DNA of 59,972 nt from an uncultured Neomegalonema sp. (GTDB taxonomy: Bacteria > Pseudomonadota > Alphaproteobacteria > Rhodobacterales > Rhodobacteraceae), in assembly GCA_938008165.1 (NCBI GenBank), contig CALLLP010000020.1, positions 1 through 59,972 on the forward strand, in the 5' to 3' direction. Both the position numbers and the translations under genes were made by a program. Under the pieces are notes generated by a model, which searched no databases, was not told where the DNA came from, and worked only from the letters and a program-made list of their open reading frames with translations. Of this stretch, positions 26,520-34,917 are shown piece after piece. Position 1 is the stretch's first letter; each line of letters opens with the position of its first letter.

Positions 26520-27806
26520 ATGAGCGACGACACCCCCCTCGGCTTCGAGACCCGCATGATCCACGCGGGCGCGGCCCCCGATCCAGCCACCGGCGCACGG
26601 CAGACCCCGATCTATCAGACGACCAGCTTCGTCTTTCAGGATGCGGCCCATGCGGCCCGGCTGTTCAGTCTTCAGGAAGTCGGCTATATCTATTCGCGCC
26701 TGACAAACCCCACCGTTTCGGCCCTTCAGGAGCGCGTCGCCTCGCTGGAGGGCGGCGTTGGCGCGGTCGCGGCGGCTTCGGGCCATGCGGCACAGCTGAT
26801 GGCGCTGTTCCCGCTGATGGGACCGGGGCGCAACATCGTCGCCGCCGACAAGCTCTATGGCGGCACGGTCAACCAGTTCAGTCAGGCGATCAAGCGCTTT
26901 GGCTGGTCGGTCAAATTCGTCGATATGGACGATGCCGATGCTGTGAACGCGGCCATCGATGACGATACCCGTGCCATCTGGTGCGAATCACTGGCCAATC
27001 CCGGTGGGGTCGTCACCGATGTCGAGGCTGTCTCGGCAGTTGCCAAGGCGGCGGGCCTGCCGCTGATCGTGGATAACACCATGGCCACGGCGGCATTATG
27101 GCGGCCCATCGAGCATGGCGCGGATATCGTCGTCGGCTCGACCACCAAATTCATGAGCGGCAACGGCACCTCCGTCGGCGGTATCGTCGTGGATTCCGGC
27201 AAGTTCGACTGGGGCGCAAGCGACAAGTTCCCCTCGCTGACCCAGCCCGCCCCCGAATATCACGGCCTCAATTTCTTCGAAGCGCTCGGCCCCATGGCCT
27301 TTACCTTCCATTCCATCGCCATCGGCCTGCGCGATCTGGGCGGATGCCAGCAACCGCAAAACGCGTTCTACACCCTGCTCGGTCTCGAAACCCTGTCCCT
27401 GCGCATGGAACGCCACAGCACGAACGCGCAGAAGGTTGCCGAATTCCTCGAAGGTCATGCCAAGGTGGATTGGGTGTCATATCCGGGCCTGAAATCGTCG
27501 AAATATCACGATCGGGCCAAGAAATACCTGCCGAACGGCGCGGGGGCGGTCTTCACCATCGGTGTGAAGGGCGGTCACGAGGCCGGGGTCAAGCTGGTCG
27601 ATGGGCTAAACCTGTTCAGCAACCTCGCCAATATCGGCGATTCGCGATCGCTGGTCATCCATTCGGCCTCCACCACCCACAGCCAGCTTTCGGACGAGGC
27701 GAAGACGGCGGCGGGCGCGGGGCCGGAGGTCGTGCGCCTCTCCATCGGGCTGGAGACGGCGGACGACCTGATCGCCGATCTCGATCAAGCGCTGGCCGCC
27801 ATATAG
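26520..27806 (+). CDS. metY: O-acetylhomoserine sulfhydrylase family (MetY)
   Basis: A 428-residue PLP enzyme of the Cys/Met metabolism family: PIYQTTSFVF and YSRLTNPTVSALQERVASLEGG at the N-terminus, PLP-lysine in STTKFMSGNGTSVGG, and IGDSRSLVIHSASTTHSQL near the C-terminus. The length and the SRL/GDSRS motifs favour O-acetylhomoserine sulfhydrylase, which makes homocysteine from sulfide, over cystathionine synthases (about 380 residues). GGAG lies 11 bases before ATG 26520 and 5 bases before an in-frame TTG at 26514, so the start is uncertain by two codons. Confidence 0.9.
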   Translation: MSDDTPLGFETRMIHAGAAPDPATGARQTPIYQTTSFVFQDAAHAARLFSLQEVGYIYSRLTNPTVSALQERVASLEGGVGAVAAASGHAAQLMALFPLMGPGRNIVAADKLYGGTVNQFSQAIKRFGWSVKFVDMDDADAVNAAIDDDTRAIWCESLANPGGVVTDVEAVSAVAKAAGLPLIVDNTMATAALWRPIEHGADIVVGSTTKFMSGNGTSVGGIVVDSGKFDWGASDKFPSLTQPAPEYHGLNFFEALGPMAFTFHSIAIGLRDLGGCQQPQNAFYTLLGLETLSLRMERHSTNAQKVAEFLEGHAKVDWVSYPGLKSSKYHDRAKKYLPNGAGAVFTIGVKGGHEAGVKLVDGLNLFSNLANIGDSRSLVIHSASTTHSQLSDEAKTAAGAGPEVVRLSIGLETADDLIADLDQALAAI

Positions 27807-27835
27807 GGCACGCCTGAATCTAGCCCTTTACCTAA

Positions 27836-27876
27836 GCCGGTATCATGGCGATTGTTATTGTCGTGATGATACCGGC
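27836..27876 (+). promoter_or_regulatory. 11-bp perfect inverted repeat before the flavin monooxygenase gene
   Basis: GCCGGTATCAT (27836-27846) and ATGATACCGGC (27866-27876) are perfectly inverted around 19 bases. The arms swallow the two upstream ATG codons (27845 and 27866), which argues that translation starts further downstream. It could be an operator or a leader hairpin. No T-run follows. Confidence 0.5.
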
Positions 27877-27892
27877 GAGGGATTCTCTGCGC

Positions 27893-29146
27893 GTGGCGAC
27901 CGAAACAATTCATACGCTCGTGATCGGTGGCGGTCAGGCCGGGCTGGCCATGAGCGCCCATCTGCGCGATGCCGCCATCCCCCATCTCGTTCTGGAGCGG
28001 GACCGGATCGCGGAGCGGTGGCGGTCGGGGCGGTGGGATTCGCTGGTGGCGAACGGTCCCGCTTGGCATGATCGCTTTCCGGCCATGGAATTTTCGGATG
28101 TCGAGGGAGATGCCTTTGCGCCAAAGGAAAGCGTCGCACGGTATTTCGAGAATTTTGCACGGCAGATCGACGCCCCGATCCGCTGCGGTGTCGAGGTTCT
28201 GGATGTGCGGCGCAATACCGGGCGGCGCGGGTTTCGGGTCGAGACTTCGGGCGGCGTGATCGAGGCCGACACCGTCGTCGCCGCGACCGGCCCTTTCCAG
28301 CGCCCGATCATCCCCCCTCTCGTGCCAGAGACACCCGGCCTGCATCAGCTGCATTCCAATGCCTATCGAAACCCGGCGCATTTGCCCGATGGGGGCGTTC
28401 TGGTAATCGGCGCGGGGTCGTCGGGGACGCAGATTGCCGACGAGTTGTTGCGGGCGGGACGGCGCGTCGTTCTGTCGGTCGGCCCGCATGAGCGGCCTCC
28501 CCGCGCCTATCGCGGATATGATTTCTGCTGGTGGCTCGGAGTTCTGGGCAAGTGGGAAATCGTGACGCCAAAGCCGAACACGGCGCATATCACCATCGCC
28601 GTCAGCGGCGCGCAGGGCGGCAAAACCGTCGATTTCCGGCGACTCGCCGCGCAGGGGATGACCCTGACGGGGATGGCGGATCGCTTTGAGGACGGCGTGA
28701 TGCATTTCGCCCCCGATCTGGCGCAGAATATCCGCAACGGGGATGCCAGCTATCTGGCCATGCTGGACGAAGCCGATGCCTATGCCATCCGCAACGGTCT
28801 GGACCTGCCCGAAGACCCCGACGCCCGCCTCATCGACCCGGACCCCGCCTGCATGACCGATCCGGTGCGGGCGCTCGATCTGGCGCAGGAGGGCATTACC
28901 TCGATCCTCTGGGCCACAGGATACGGGTTCGATTATGGATGGCTGAATGTCGATGCCCTCGACGAGACGGGCCGCCCGAACCATCAGCGGGGGATTTCAT
29001 CCGAACCCGGCTTTTATTTTCTCGGCCTGCCCTGGCAATCCCGGCGCGGGTCGTCCTTTATCTGGGGCGTCTGGCAGGATGCGAAATTCCTCGCCGATCA
29101 GATCGTCATCCAGCGCGCCTATCTCGATCACGCCGTCCCCGCCTGA
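27893..29146 (+). CDS. Flavin-containing monooxygenase-like oxidoreductase
   Basis: The 417-residue protein has an FAD Rossmann motif right at the N-terminus (VIGGGQAGLAMSAHL), a second dinucleotide motif for NAD(P)H (VIGAGSSGTQIADEL) and the ATG-like motif WATGYGFDYGWL, the pattern of CzcO/FMO-type class B monooxygenases. A GTG start at 27893 preceded by GAGGGA is preferred because the earlier ATGs lie in an inverted repeat and would add an odd hydrophobic tail. It is followed after 21 bp by the ridA-like gene. Substrate unknown; amine or sulfur-compound oxidation would fit the neighbours. Confidence 0.8.
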   Translation: MATETIHTLVIGGGQAGLAMSAHLRDAAIPHLVLERDRIAERWRSGRWDSLVANGPAWHDRFPAMEFSDVEGDAFAPKESVARYFENFARQIDAPIRCGVEVLDVRRNTGRRGFRVETSGGVIEADTVVAATGPFQRPIIPPLVPETPGLHQLHSNAYRNPAHLPDGGVLVIGAGSSGTQIADELLRAGRRVVLSVGPHERPPRAYRGYDFCWWLGVLGKWEIVTPKPNTAHITIAVSGAQGGKTVDFRRLAAQGMTLTGMADRFEDGVMHFAPDLAQNIRNGDASYLAMLDEADAYAIRNGLDLPEDPDARLIDPDPACMTDPVRALDLAQEGITSILWATGYGFDYGWLNVDALDETGRPNHQRGISSEPGFYFLGLPWQSRRGSSFIWGVWQDAKFLADQIVIQRAYLDHAVPA

Positions 29147-29167
29147 CCCGAACGGAGAACCTCCACC

Positions 29168-29596
29168 ATGGCCCATCAGCGCCTTCGCACGTTCAACACC
29201 CGCGAGACATACCCGGAGCAAAATCTCGACAACGATCTTTGTCAGGCGGTCGTGACCGAGGGCGGGCGCACCGTATGGCTGCGCGGCCAATGCCCCCAGA
29301 ATCTCGATGACGCACAGACTATCGACAGCCATGATCCGGTCGCGCAAACCCACAAGGTCATGCAGAACATCCAGCAATTGATCGAGGAAGCGGGCGGCGA
29401 GATGGCGCATCTGGTCAAGGTCGTCGTCTACATCACCGATATCCGCCACCGGGAGGCGATCTACCGGACGATGGGCGAGTATATCAAGGGCGTGTACCCG
29501 GTTTCGACGGGGCTGGTGGTGCAGGCGCTGGCCCGGCCCGAATGGCTGGTCGAGATCGACGGCACCGCCGTCATACCCGACGGGTACAGGCCATGA
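29168..29596 (+). CDS. RidA-family paralogue lacking the catalytic arginine
   Basis: The 142-residue protein belongs to the YjgF/YER057c/UK114 family (AGGEMAHLVKVVVYITDI; VQALARPEWLVEIDGTAVI). Canonical RidA deaminates reactive enamines using an Arg in the segment Pro-x-Arg-(S/T). Here that segment reads Tyr-Pro-Val-Ser-Thr, so the Arg position is Ser, and normal imine deaminase activity is not expected. It probably belongs to one of the Rid subgroups without the arginine. Its stop overlaps the start of the DUF1028 gene by 4 bases (ATGA). Confidence 0.82.
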   Translation: MAHQRLRTFNTRETYPEQNLDNDLCQAVVTEGGRTVWLRGQCPQNLDDAQTIDSHDPVAQTHKVMQNIQQLIEEAGGEMAHLVKVVVYITDIRHREAIYRTMGEYIKGVYPVSTGLVVQALARPEWLVEIDGTAVIPDGYRP

Positions 29597-30267
29597 CATT
29601 CTCGCTCGTCGCGCGCTGTGCCGAAACGGGGATGTTCGGCATCGCCATCGCCTCCTCATCGCCCGCCGTGGCCGCGCGCTGCGCCTATACCCGTGCAGGC
29701 GTGGGGGCGGTGGCGAGCCAGAATATCACCGATCCGACCCTCGGTCCCCTGACGCTCGACCTGATGTCAAAGGGCCGCTCGGCGAGCCACGCCATCGCCG
29801 ATATTCAGCGGTCAGGCCGATTTATGGATTACCGTCAGGTCATCGCCATCGATACCAAAGGAGCCACCGCGATTCATTCCGGTCCCAATTCGCTGGGCAT
29901 CTGGACACAGGCGCAGGGTCTGAACGTGGCATCGGGGGGCAATTTGCTGGCCAATGACGGCGTACCGCAGGCCATCATCCATGGGTTCGAGGCGGCCAAG
30001 GGCCATCTGGGCGACCGCCTGCTCGCGGCGATGCGCGCCGGGTTGGCGGCGGGGGGCGAGGCGGGACCGATCCACTCCGCCGGAATGCAGCTATGCGATA
30101 CAGTCGATTGGCCGGTGGCGGATCTGCGCTGCGACTGGACAACCGCCTGTCCGATCGAGACCGTAGCGGCAGCATGGGCCGTCTATAAACCGCAGCTCGA
30201 TGCCTATGTGCAGCGGGCGCTCGACCCACGCGAGGCACCCTCCTACGGCGTACCCGGCGATGAATAG
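29593..30267 (+). CDS. DUF1028-family Ntn-hydrolase-like protein
   Basis: The 224-residue protein opens with MTFSLVARCAETGMFGIAIASSSPAVAARC, characteristic of DUF1028, a family with an N-terminal nucleophile hydrolase-like fold and no established substrate. Further family features are GAVASQNITDPTLGP and GGNLLANDGVPQAI. Translational overlap with the RidA paralogue suggests the two proteins act together. The next 120 bp contain a terminator for the convergent operon. Confidence 0.82.
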   Translation: MTFSLVARCAETGMFGIAIASSSPAVAARCAYTRAGVGAVASQNITDPTLGPLTLDLMSKGRSASHAIADIQRSGRFMDYRQVIAIDTKGATAIHSGPNSLGIWTQAQGLNVASGGNLLANDGVPQAIIHGFEAAKGHLGDRLLAAMRAGLAAGGEAGPIHSAGMQLCDTVDWPVADLRCDWTTACPIETVAAAWAVYKPQLDAYVQRALDPREAPSYGVPGDE

Positions 30268-30308
30268 GGCGTCTTCCGCGCCCGAAGCCGATATCATCGC
30301 CATTCCAC

Positions 30309-30344
30309 AAAAACGCCGCCGGAACCCGTTCGATTCCGGCGGCG
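30309..30344 (-). terminator. Strong terminator of the SuyAB/UxaA-like operon
   Basis: A perfect 11-bp stem (CGCCGCCGGAA at 30314-30324, TTCCGGCGGCG at 30334-30344) with a 9-base loop. On the - strand it is followed by five T (30309-30313). It lies 43 bases beyond the stop of the large subunit and may also stop + strand transcription from the DUF1028 gene. Confidence 0.85.
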
Positions 30345-30386
30345 CTCATAGGGTAAAACCCGATTAGAGTGATCGGCAGACCCCTC

Positions 30387-31568
30387 TTAGGCGGAGCGGT
30401 ACAGCTTCGTCATCGAGAATTCGCGGTGGCCAAGGGCCTCCGCTGCCGTGTTACGGCCATTGGCGGTGCGGATGATCATGTCAATCAGGCTGTCACCCGC
30501 CTGATCGATGGTCATATCGCGGCGCAGGACGCCCGTGACATCGACATCGATATGCTCGGACATGGTGCGCAGGGTACGCGGGTTGCCCGAAATCTTGATG
30601 ACCGGCACGATCGGGTTACCGACCACATTGCCCTGACCTGTGGGGAAGGTGTGGATCACATAGCCCGCCGCCGCCATCAGGACCACGCATTCGGCGGCCG
30701 CCGAACTCGTATCCATGAAGTATAGGCCGGGGCCTTTTTCGGGGGATTCCGCGGCCTGAAGCGCGTCGATATAGGTGCATTCGCGGCCGATTTTTTCGAG
30801 ATTCCCAAGGGCCTTTTCCTCGATGGTCGTCAGACCGCCCAGAATGTTGCCTTTGGTCGGCTGACTATCCGACAGGTCATCGGTCTGGTTCGCGAAGATC
30901 ACGTTTTCCGAGTATTCCTTGAAGATCGCCATGAACTTCTCGGCGGCTTCAGGGTTTGCGGCGCGTTTTTCGCAGATATGCTCCGCCCCCGTGATTTCCG
31001 ATGTCTCGCCGAAACAGCCATAGAGACCGGCAGGGATCAGCTTGTCATACATATTGCCGACGGTGGGGCAGGAGGAGAGACCCGTCGTCGTGTCTGATTC
31101 GCCGCATTTGGTCGAGACCCACAGGTCGGAAACCGGGCATGGCTCCTTCTGCAACTCGGTCGCCCAATGGACGAATTCCTTCGCCTGATGGCTGGCGGCA
31201 GCAATCGTGGCGATATCGCCGTTTTGCTCGATGGAGAATTCGGCGACAGGCTTGCCGGTCTTGCGGATGCCATCGGCGATGATCTTGGTCCAGCCCGGCT
31301 CGATCCCGATCACGACTACGGCGGCGACATTGGGGTTTGCGCCCGTGCCGATAATGGTGCGGAAATGGAGATCAAGATCCGCGCCAAACTGAAGGCGGCC
31401 ATAGGCATGGGGGATCGCCATCGTGCCCTTGATATTATTCGCAACCGCCTCGCAGGCGGCGTTGGAAATATCGTCGACAGGCAGGATCAGGACGTGGTTA
31501 CGCACGCCGACGCGGCCATTTTCGCGGCGCCATGCGTTGACGGTGACGTTCGTTGCATCAAGAGGCAT
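30387..31568 (-). CDS. UxaA/SuyB-type lyase, large subunit
   Basis: The 393-residue protein is homologous to the C-terminal catalytic part of altronate/galactarate dehydratases ([67 protein letters not shown]). These are Fe-dependent lyases. A separate small SAF-domain subunit is encoded 4 bases upstream, the arrangement of (R)-sulfolactate sulfo-lyase SuyAB rather than single-chain UxaA. A GntR regulator is divergent. I favour a sulfolactate-type or related hydroxyacid lyase, but a split sugar-acid dehydratase cannot be excluded. Confidence 0.72.
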   Translation of the reverse strand: MPLDATNVTVNAWRRENGRVGVRNHVLILPVDDISNAACEAVANNIKGTMAIPHAYGRLQFGADLDLHFRTIIGTGANPNVAAVVVIGIEPGWTKIIADGIRKTGKPVAEFSIEQNGDIATIAAASHQAKEFVHWATELQKEPCPVSDLWVSTKCGESDTTTGLSSCPTVGNMYDKLIPAGLYGCFGETSEITGAEHICEKRAANPEAAEKFMAIFKEYSENVIFANQTDDLSDSQPTKGNILGGLTTIEEKALGNLEKIGRECTYIDALQAAESPEKGPGLYFMDTSSAAAECVVLMAAAGYVIHTFPTGQGNVVGNPIVPVIKISGNPRTLRTMSEHIDVDVTGVLRRDMTIDQAGDSLIDMIIRTANGRNTAAEALGHREFSMTKLYRSA

Positions 31569-31572
31569 CAGA

Positions 31573-31863
31573 TTACCACCTTTTCGTTTTACAGTTCTGG
31601 GTGTGGACATGGCCGCCTTTTTCGGCAGCGCCGATCATCTTGCCGATGTCTTCCCCGTATTTCATCACGGTGTCGCCCTCGGCCATATCCTTCAGCGCGA
31701 CTTTGTGGCCAATCGGGATATCGGCCTTTGCGGTCAGTCGGAAGTCTGTATTGTCATGGGTAACGACGCAGAGCATGTCGGTGCCCGCCGTCAGCCCCTC
31801 GACCACCACGACACCCACGTTATCGGTGGTGTCATGGACCAGAAGATGCGGAATTTCGCCCAT
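31573..31863 (-). CDS. UxaA/SuyA-type lyase, small SAF-domain subunit
   Basis: A 96-residue SAF-domain protein equivalent to the N-terminal domain of UxaA. It has the motifs [38 protein letters not shown] and a final [12 protein letters not shown], close to the pattern of sulfolactate sulfo-lyase alpha subunits. It is the first gene of the two-gene operon. GAGGGG lies 7 bases before the ATG. Control by the divergent GntR protein through the TTCTTGTAC repeats is likely. Confidence 0.72.
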   Translation of the reverse strand: MGEIPHLLVHDTTDNVGVVVVEGLTAGTDMLCVVTHDNTDFRLTAKADIPIGHKVALKDMAEGDTVMKYGEDIGKMIGAAEKGGHVHTQNCKTKRW

Positions 31864-31911
31864 TGGGATGCCCCTCTTGTTGAATATAGAGGCGCTCTAG
31901 CATGGACAAAA

Positions 31912-31934
31912 TTCTTGTACAAGACTTCTTGTAC
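31912..31934. promoter_or_regulatory. TTCTTGTAC direct repeats: probable GntR operator
   Basis: TTCTTGTAC occurs at 31912-31920 and 31926-31934, 14 bases apart. The first copy forms the perfect palindrome CTTGTACAAG (31914-31923). The site lies between the divergent small-subunit gene and the GntR gene, just upstream of a TTTGTC/TATATT-like promoter facing the lyase operon. Confidence 0.6.
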
Positions 31935-31949
31935 GTTTATGTTGCCTCC

Positions 31950-32663
31950 ATGAATGAAATGACCCCCCTGCCCCTGTGGCAACGTGTCGGCGAGGATATC
32001 ATCGCCCGGATCGTCAGCGGCGATCTGAAACCCGGTGTCATGCTGCCGAGCGAGACCGATCTCGGCGCCGAAATGGGGGTCAGCCAAGGCACCGCCCGGC
32101 GCGCATTGGCCGAACTGGAACGGCGCGGCATCGTCGAGCGGCGACAGGGACGCGGCACGGTGGTCGCGACCACCACCCCCGACAGCGACCATTTCCACTT
32201 TTTCCGCCTGCGCGATGCCAAAGGGTCCGAAGTGACGCCGGTTCTGGAAGTCGAAACCGTCGAGAAACGCCGCAGCACGGCGGCAGAGCGCGAAGCTTTT
32301 GGCGAGGATGTGCGGCAGGTCTATGCCATCGACCGCTTGCGCAGCATCAATGGCAAGCGCATCGTGCGCGAATCCTCGGTCATTCCGGTAACGCTGTTCG
32401 CCGCGCTGGAGACCCGCGCGCCCCTGCCTAACGCGCTCTACGCCTTTTATCAGCAAGCCTATGGCATCGCGATCCAGCGCGCGGATGAGCGCCTGCGCGC
32501 GGTTTCGGCGGATGCGGCGGATGCGGCGGCGATGGATGTGGAGACGGGCGATCCAATGATCGAAGTGACCCGCCGGGCCATCGACCTTTCCGAACGCGTG
32601 GTCGAAATCAGGTGCAGCCGTTATGTCACCGACGACCTCGCCTATGCGGTAACACTGCGATAG
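31950..32663 (+). CDS. GntR-family regulator with UTRA domain
   Basis: A 237-residue HutC/FarR-type regulator: an N-terminal winged helix (PLWQRVGEDIIARIVSGDLKPGVMLPSETDLGAEMGVSQGTARRAL; RQGRGTVVA) and a C-terminal UTRA ligand-binding domain (VYAIDRLRSINGKRIVRESSVIP). It should repress the divergent SuyAB/UxaA-like operon until an intermediate binds. The ATG at 31950 is preferred because an ATG 48 bases upstream would place the operator repeats inside the coding region. Confidence 0.88.
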   Translation: MNEMTPLPLWQRVGEDIIARIVSGDLKPGVMLPSETDLGAEMGVSQGTARRALAELERRGIVERRQGRGTVVATTTPDSDHFHFFRLRDAKGSEVTPVLEVETVEKRRSTAAEREAFGEDVRQVYAIDRLRSINGKRIVRESSVIPVTLFAALETRAPLPNALYAFYQQAYGIAIQRADERLRAVSADAADAAAMDVETGDPMIEVTRRAIDLSERVVEIRCSRYVTDDLAYAVTLR

Positions 32664-32894
32664 CCACGATCCGCATAATGGGGGCGGTTTGGCCTGAACG
32701 CACAGATAACATCGTGGAAAAGGCGGTCTGCGGAGCACCGGAAGCGGAGGCAAGCGGTCGTTTAGCGGATACCGGAAACGTCTGAGTTTTGGCCGGATCG
32801 TCCAGCAACAGGGCCTGTCAGGATGCTCCTCGTGAAATTGAGACCACGGCACCAAAGTCACTCGCAATCCAAATGACCATTCAGGAAGCCCCCC
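32664..32894. other. 231-bp gene-free region before the enolase-superfamily gene
   Basis: No gene or clear terminator seen. Base composition drops toward its right end, where the lower-GC patch begins. AGGAAG at 32883-32888 is the ribosome site of the next gene. Confidence 0.4.
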
Positions 32895-33998
32895 ATGAAG
32901 ATCACAAGAATAAGTGTTTTCCGGAAGGGCCTACCGTACCGTGGTAGTGGGCTTGCCGTTGGGGACCGTACCGCCGAGCGCACGAGAATCTTTGATACCT
33001 TCAACAGCACAATCGTGATGATCGACACGGATGCCGGGCTGCGTGGATGTGGCGAGTCATGCCCTTGGGGCGCAAGCAATCTTGGGGCACTCCCCGCCAT
33101 GCCCGGCCTCGCCGATGCTCTGTTAGGCAAAGACCCGCGTGAACTGCACAAAATCGAACGGATCATGGATGCGGCGATCGAAGGTCACTCTTATGCCAAG
33201 AGTGCCGTCGACATGGCCTGCTGGGACATCCTCGGAAAGAGCGCCGGGATGCCTGTCTATATGCTGCTGGGCGGGAAGCTGTGCGACGGTGCGCCACTGT
33301 ATCGGTGTGTCATGGAGCAGGAACACGACAAGATACGCGACGAGATGGCGCAATACAGGGCCGCAGGATACAAATATTTCAAACTCAGGGTTGGTATCGA
33401 GCCGGAACGCGATATCGCGCTTATCCGCTTTGCGGCGGGTATCGCCCAACCGGGAGAGATTGTTTATGCCGATGCCAATTGCCGGTGGACACTTCACGAT
33501 GCCTTGAAAGTAGCGAGGGCCGTTGACGATCTCGATGTCATGATCGAACAGCCCTGCCTCACCTATGAAGAATGCTTGCATGTGCGGTCACGCACCAACC
33601 TTTCAATGAAGCTCGACGAACTGGTAACCGATCACTCCATGGCAGAGCGCCTGACGCAAGACATGATAGCGGACGTCGCCTGTGTGAAGATGGCGCGCAT
33701 CGGCGGACTGACAAAGGCGCGCCGAATCCGCGATTACCTTGTCGATCACGGAATAAAAGTCGTCACGGAATGTATGATGGGCGGCGAGATCGTCTCTGCG
33801 GCTGTATCGCATTTTGCAGCATCCACTCCGGCGGAACTCTTGTTCAATACGACCGATTTGCATGCATACAATACGGAATCGACCGGGACACCGGCACCGC
33901 CCACCTCAGGGGGCCGATTATATTGCCACGACAAGCCGGGATTGGGCGTCGACCCCGATTTGGAGAGCCTTGGCGACCCCGTGGCAATCTATGAATGA
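32895..33998 (+). CDS. Enolase-superfamily (MR/MLE-type) enzyme
   Basis: The 367-residue protein has the N-terminal capping domain and a barrel with the three metal ligands: Asp in VYADANCRW, Glu in MIEQPC and the Asp-Glu pair in MKLDELVTD. Strand 2 reads FKLRV (Lys-x-Arg) and strand 6 carries Lys in CVKMARIGG. Dehydratases and epimerases of this group, including 4-hydroxyproline-betaine epimerase-like enzymes, look similar, but the substrate cannot be assigned. AGGAAG sits 6 bases before the ATG. Its GC content is visibly lower than most neighbours, suggesting recent acquisition. Confidence 0.82.
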   Translation: MKITRISVFRKGLPYRGSGLAVGDRTAERTRIFDTFNSTIVMIDTDAGLRGCGESCPWGASNLGALPAMPGLADALLGKDPRELHKIERIMDAAIEGHSYAKSAVDMACWDILGKSAGMPVYMLLGGKLCDGAPLYRCVMEQEHDKIRDEMAQYRAAGYKYFKLRVGIEPERDIALIRFAAGIAQPGEIVYADANCRWTLHDALKVARAVDDLDVMIEQPCLTYEECLHVRSRTNLSMKLDELVTDHSMAERLTQDMIADVACVKMARIGGLTKARRIRDYLVDHGIKVVTECMMGGEIVSAAVSHFAASTPAELLFNTTDLHAYNTESTGTPAPPTSGGRLYCHDKPGLGVDPDLESLGDPVAIYE

Positions 33999-34235
33999 CG
34001 AGCGAATTGCGCCTGACCAGCTTTCATCGCATATGCAAACGGCTTCCTTTGGCCAGCCTCCACCATCGTCGAATTTTCACCCCCCTGCCATAATCATCCC
34101 GTTTAAAATGGTAGCTTTTGCCGTTTTTAAAAATGCATGTTTTTGGCGAATTCCTCGTCTTCTTTGATCCAGTGCGCGTGTTGATGCTGCGGCAATTCAC
34201 TTGTTGGCCACCACACCTTTTGCTATTAATTTTCG
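33999..34235. other. AT-rich spacer before the orphan gene
   Basis: This region has runs of A and T unlike the rest of the window. On the - strand a short frame ending near 34143 reads WWPTSELPQHQHAHWIKEDE and looks protein-like but has no ATG and is only about 30 codons, so it may be a gene remnant. No promoter can be assigned with confidence. Confidence 0.3.
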
Positions 34236-34784
34236 ATGCTACCATCAAAAATTGATCACTACGGTACACAGTACGACTTGCAGCATCTGACTGGGCGCTT
34301 ACGGGAATTCAATTGGCAATGCCAAGATGGTCAGACAGTGACTTTCAGGGTGCGCGTGCACTGCAGCAATCACTGCGTTAGTGAAGAGTTAACCGAGGAT
34401 GCGCCTCGCGGAGCGGGTTGCTTTTCTGACCACAACGGCAAAGTACGTATTTTTAATCCTGACCGCCATGCGTGGTCACAAGAACTGCCAAATATTATTG
34501 ACAGTCTATTTGACAAGCCTACTACACAGATTCGTTTGACAATTGAGAATAACTGGTACGTATTCCAAGTTTACATGCGGCATCCCCTGCCAAACGGGAA
34601 TAGATATTACTGCTTTTTGAGAGTTCGGTATTTGGAAAAAATCAGTGATGACCCGCAAATGCATTTTATTCATTTACAAATCGAAAGTGCCTACTCAAGA
34701 GATACGCCACCGCTCACACCTCATGGTAATGAACGGTCAATGTTCGGGCGTCTAATTGAACGTTTGATGTTGGCAAAAAACTAA
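34236..34784 (+). CDS. AT-rich orphan gene, conserved-hypothetical type
   Basis: An uninterrupted 182-codon frame at roughly 45 % GC within a 63-65 % GC window. The protein has no signal or transmembrane segment. It contains a Cys/His cluster (RVHCSNHCVSEE near residue 46), many aromatic residues (ENNWYVFQVYM; YYCFLRVRYLE) and a basic C-terminus. I do not recognise a named domain. The coherent amphipathic pattern and length argue for a real protein. No Shine-Dalgarno is visible before the ATG. It is followed at once by a set of RNA hairpins. Probably horizontally acquired; function unknown. Confidence 0.7.
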   Translation: MLPSKIDHYGTQYDLQHLTGRLREFNWQCQDGQTVTFRVRVHCSNHCVSEELTEDAPRGAGCFSDHNGKVRIFNPDRHAWSQELPNIIDSLFDKPTTQIRLTIENNWYVFQVYMRHPLPNGNRYYCFLRVRYLEKISDDPQMHFIHLQIESAYSRDTPPLTPHGNERSMFGRLIERLMLAKN

Positions 34785-34785
34785 A

Positions 34786-34917
34786 GGGCAGCCTAAGCTG
34801 CCCTGAGATAGTCTCTCGACCTACCAAACCCGAAGGCCCACAGCCATAAGCAAGTGCATAGATCACTCTATGGGGTTAGTGCTGTTGGGTGAAACCCGCA
34901 GTCGATCAATCACTAAC
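34786..34917 (+). ncRNA. Cluster of hairpins downstream of the orphan gene
   Basis: Perfect stems: GGGCAGC/GCTGCCC (34786-34803, 4-base loop), CATAG/CTATG (34857-34872), and GTTAGTG/CACTAAC (34875-34917) enclosing GGGT-GAA-ACCC (34887-34897). CCCACAG at 34837-34843 could also pair with CTGTTGGG at 34882-34889. No T-run follows the first stem. It may be a structured RNA, a 3'-UTR element or a recombination site. Nothing matches tmRNA, 6S, SRP or RNase P RNA by eye. Confidence 0.35.

Noticed and set aside
34786..34917. tmRNA, 6S RNA, RNase P RNA or integron attC site
   Set aside because: No tRNA-like ends or tag reading frame, no 6S bubble or RNase P core motifs, and the GTTAGTG/CACTAAC order is opposite to attC R''/R' orientation.
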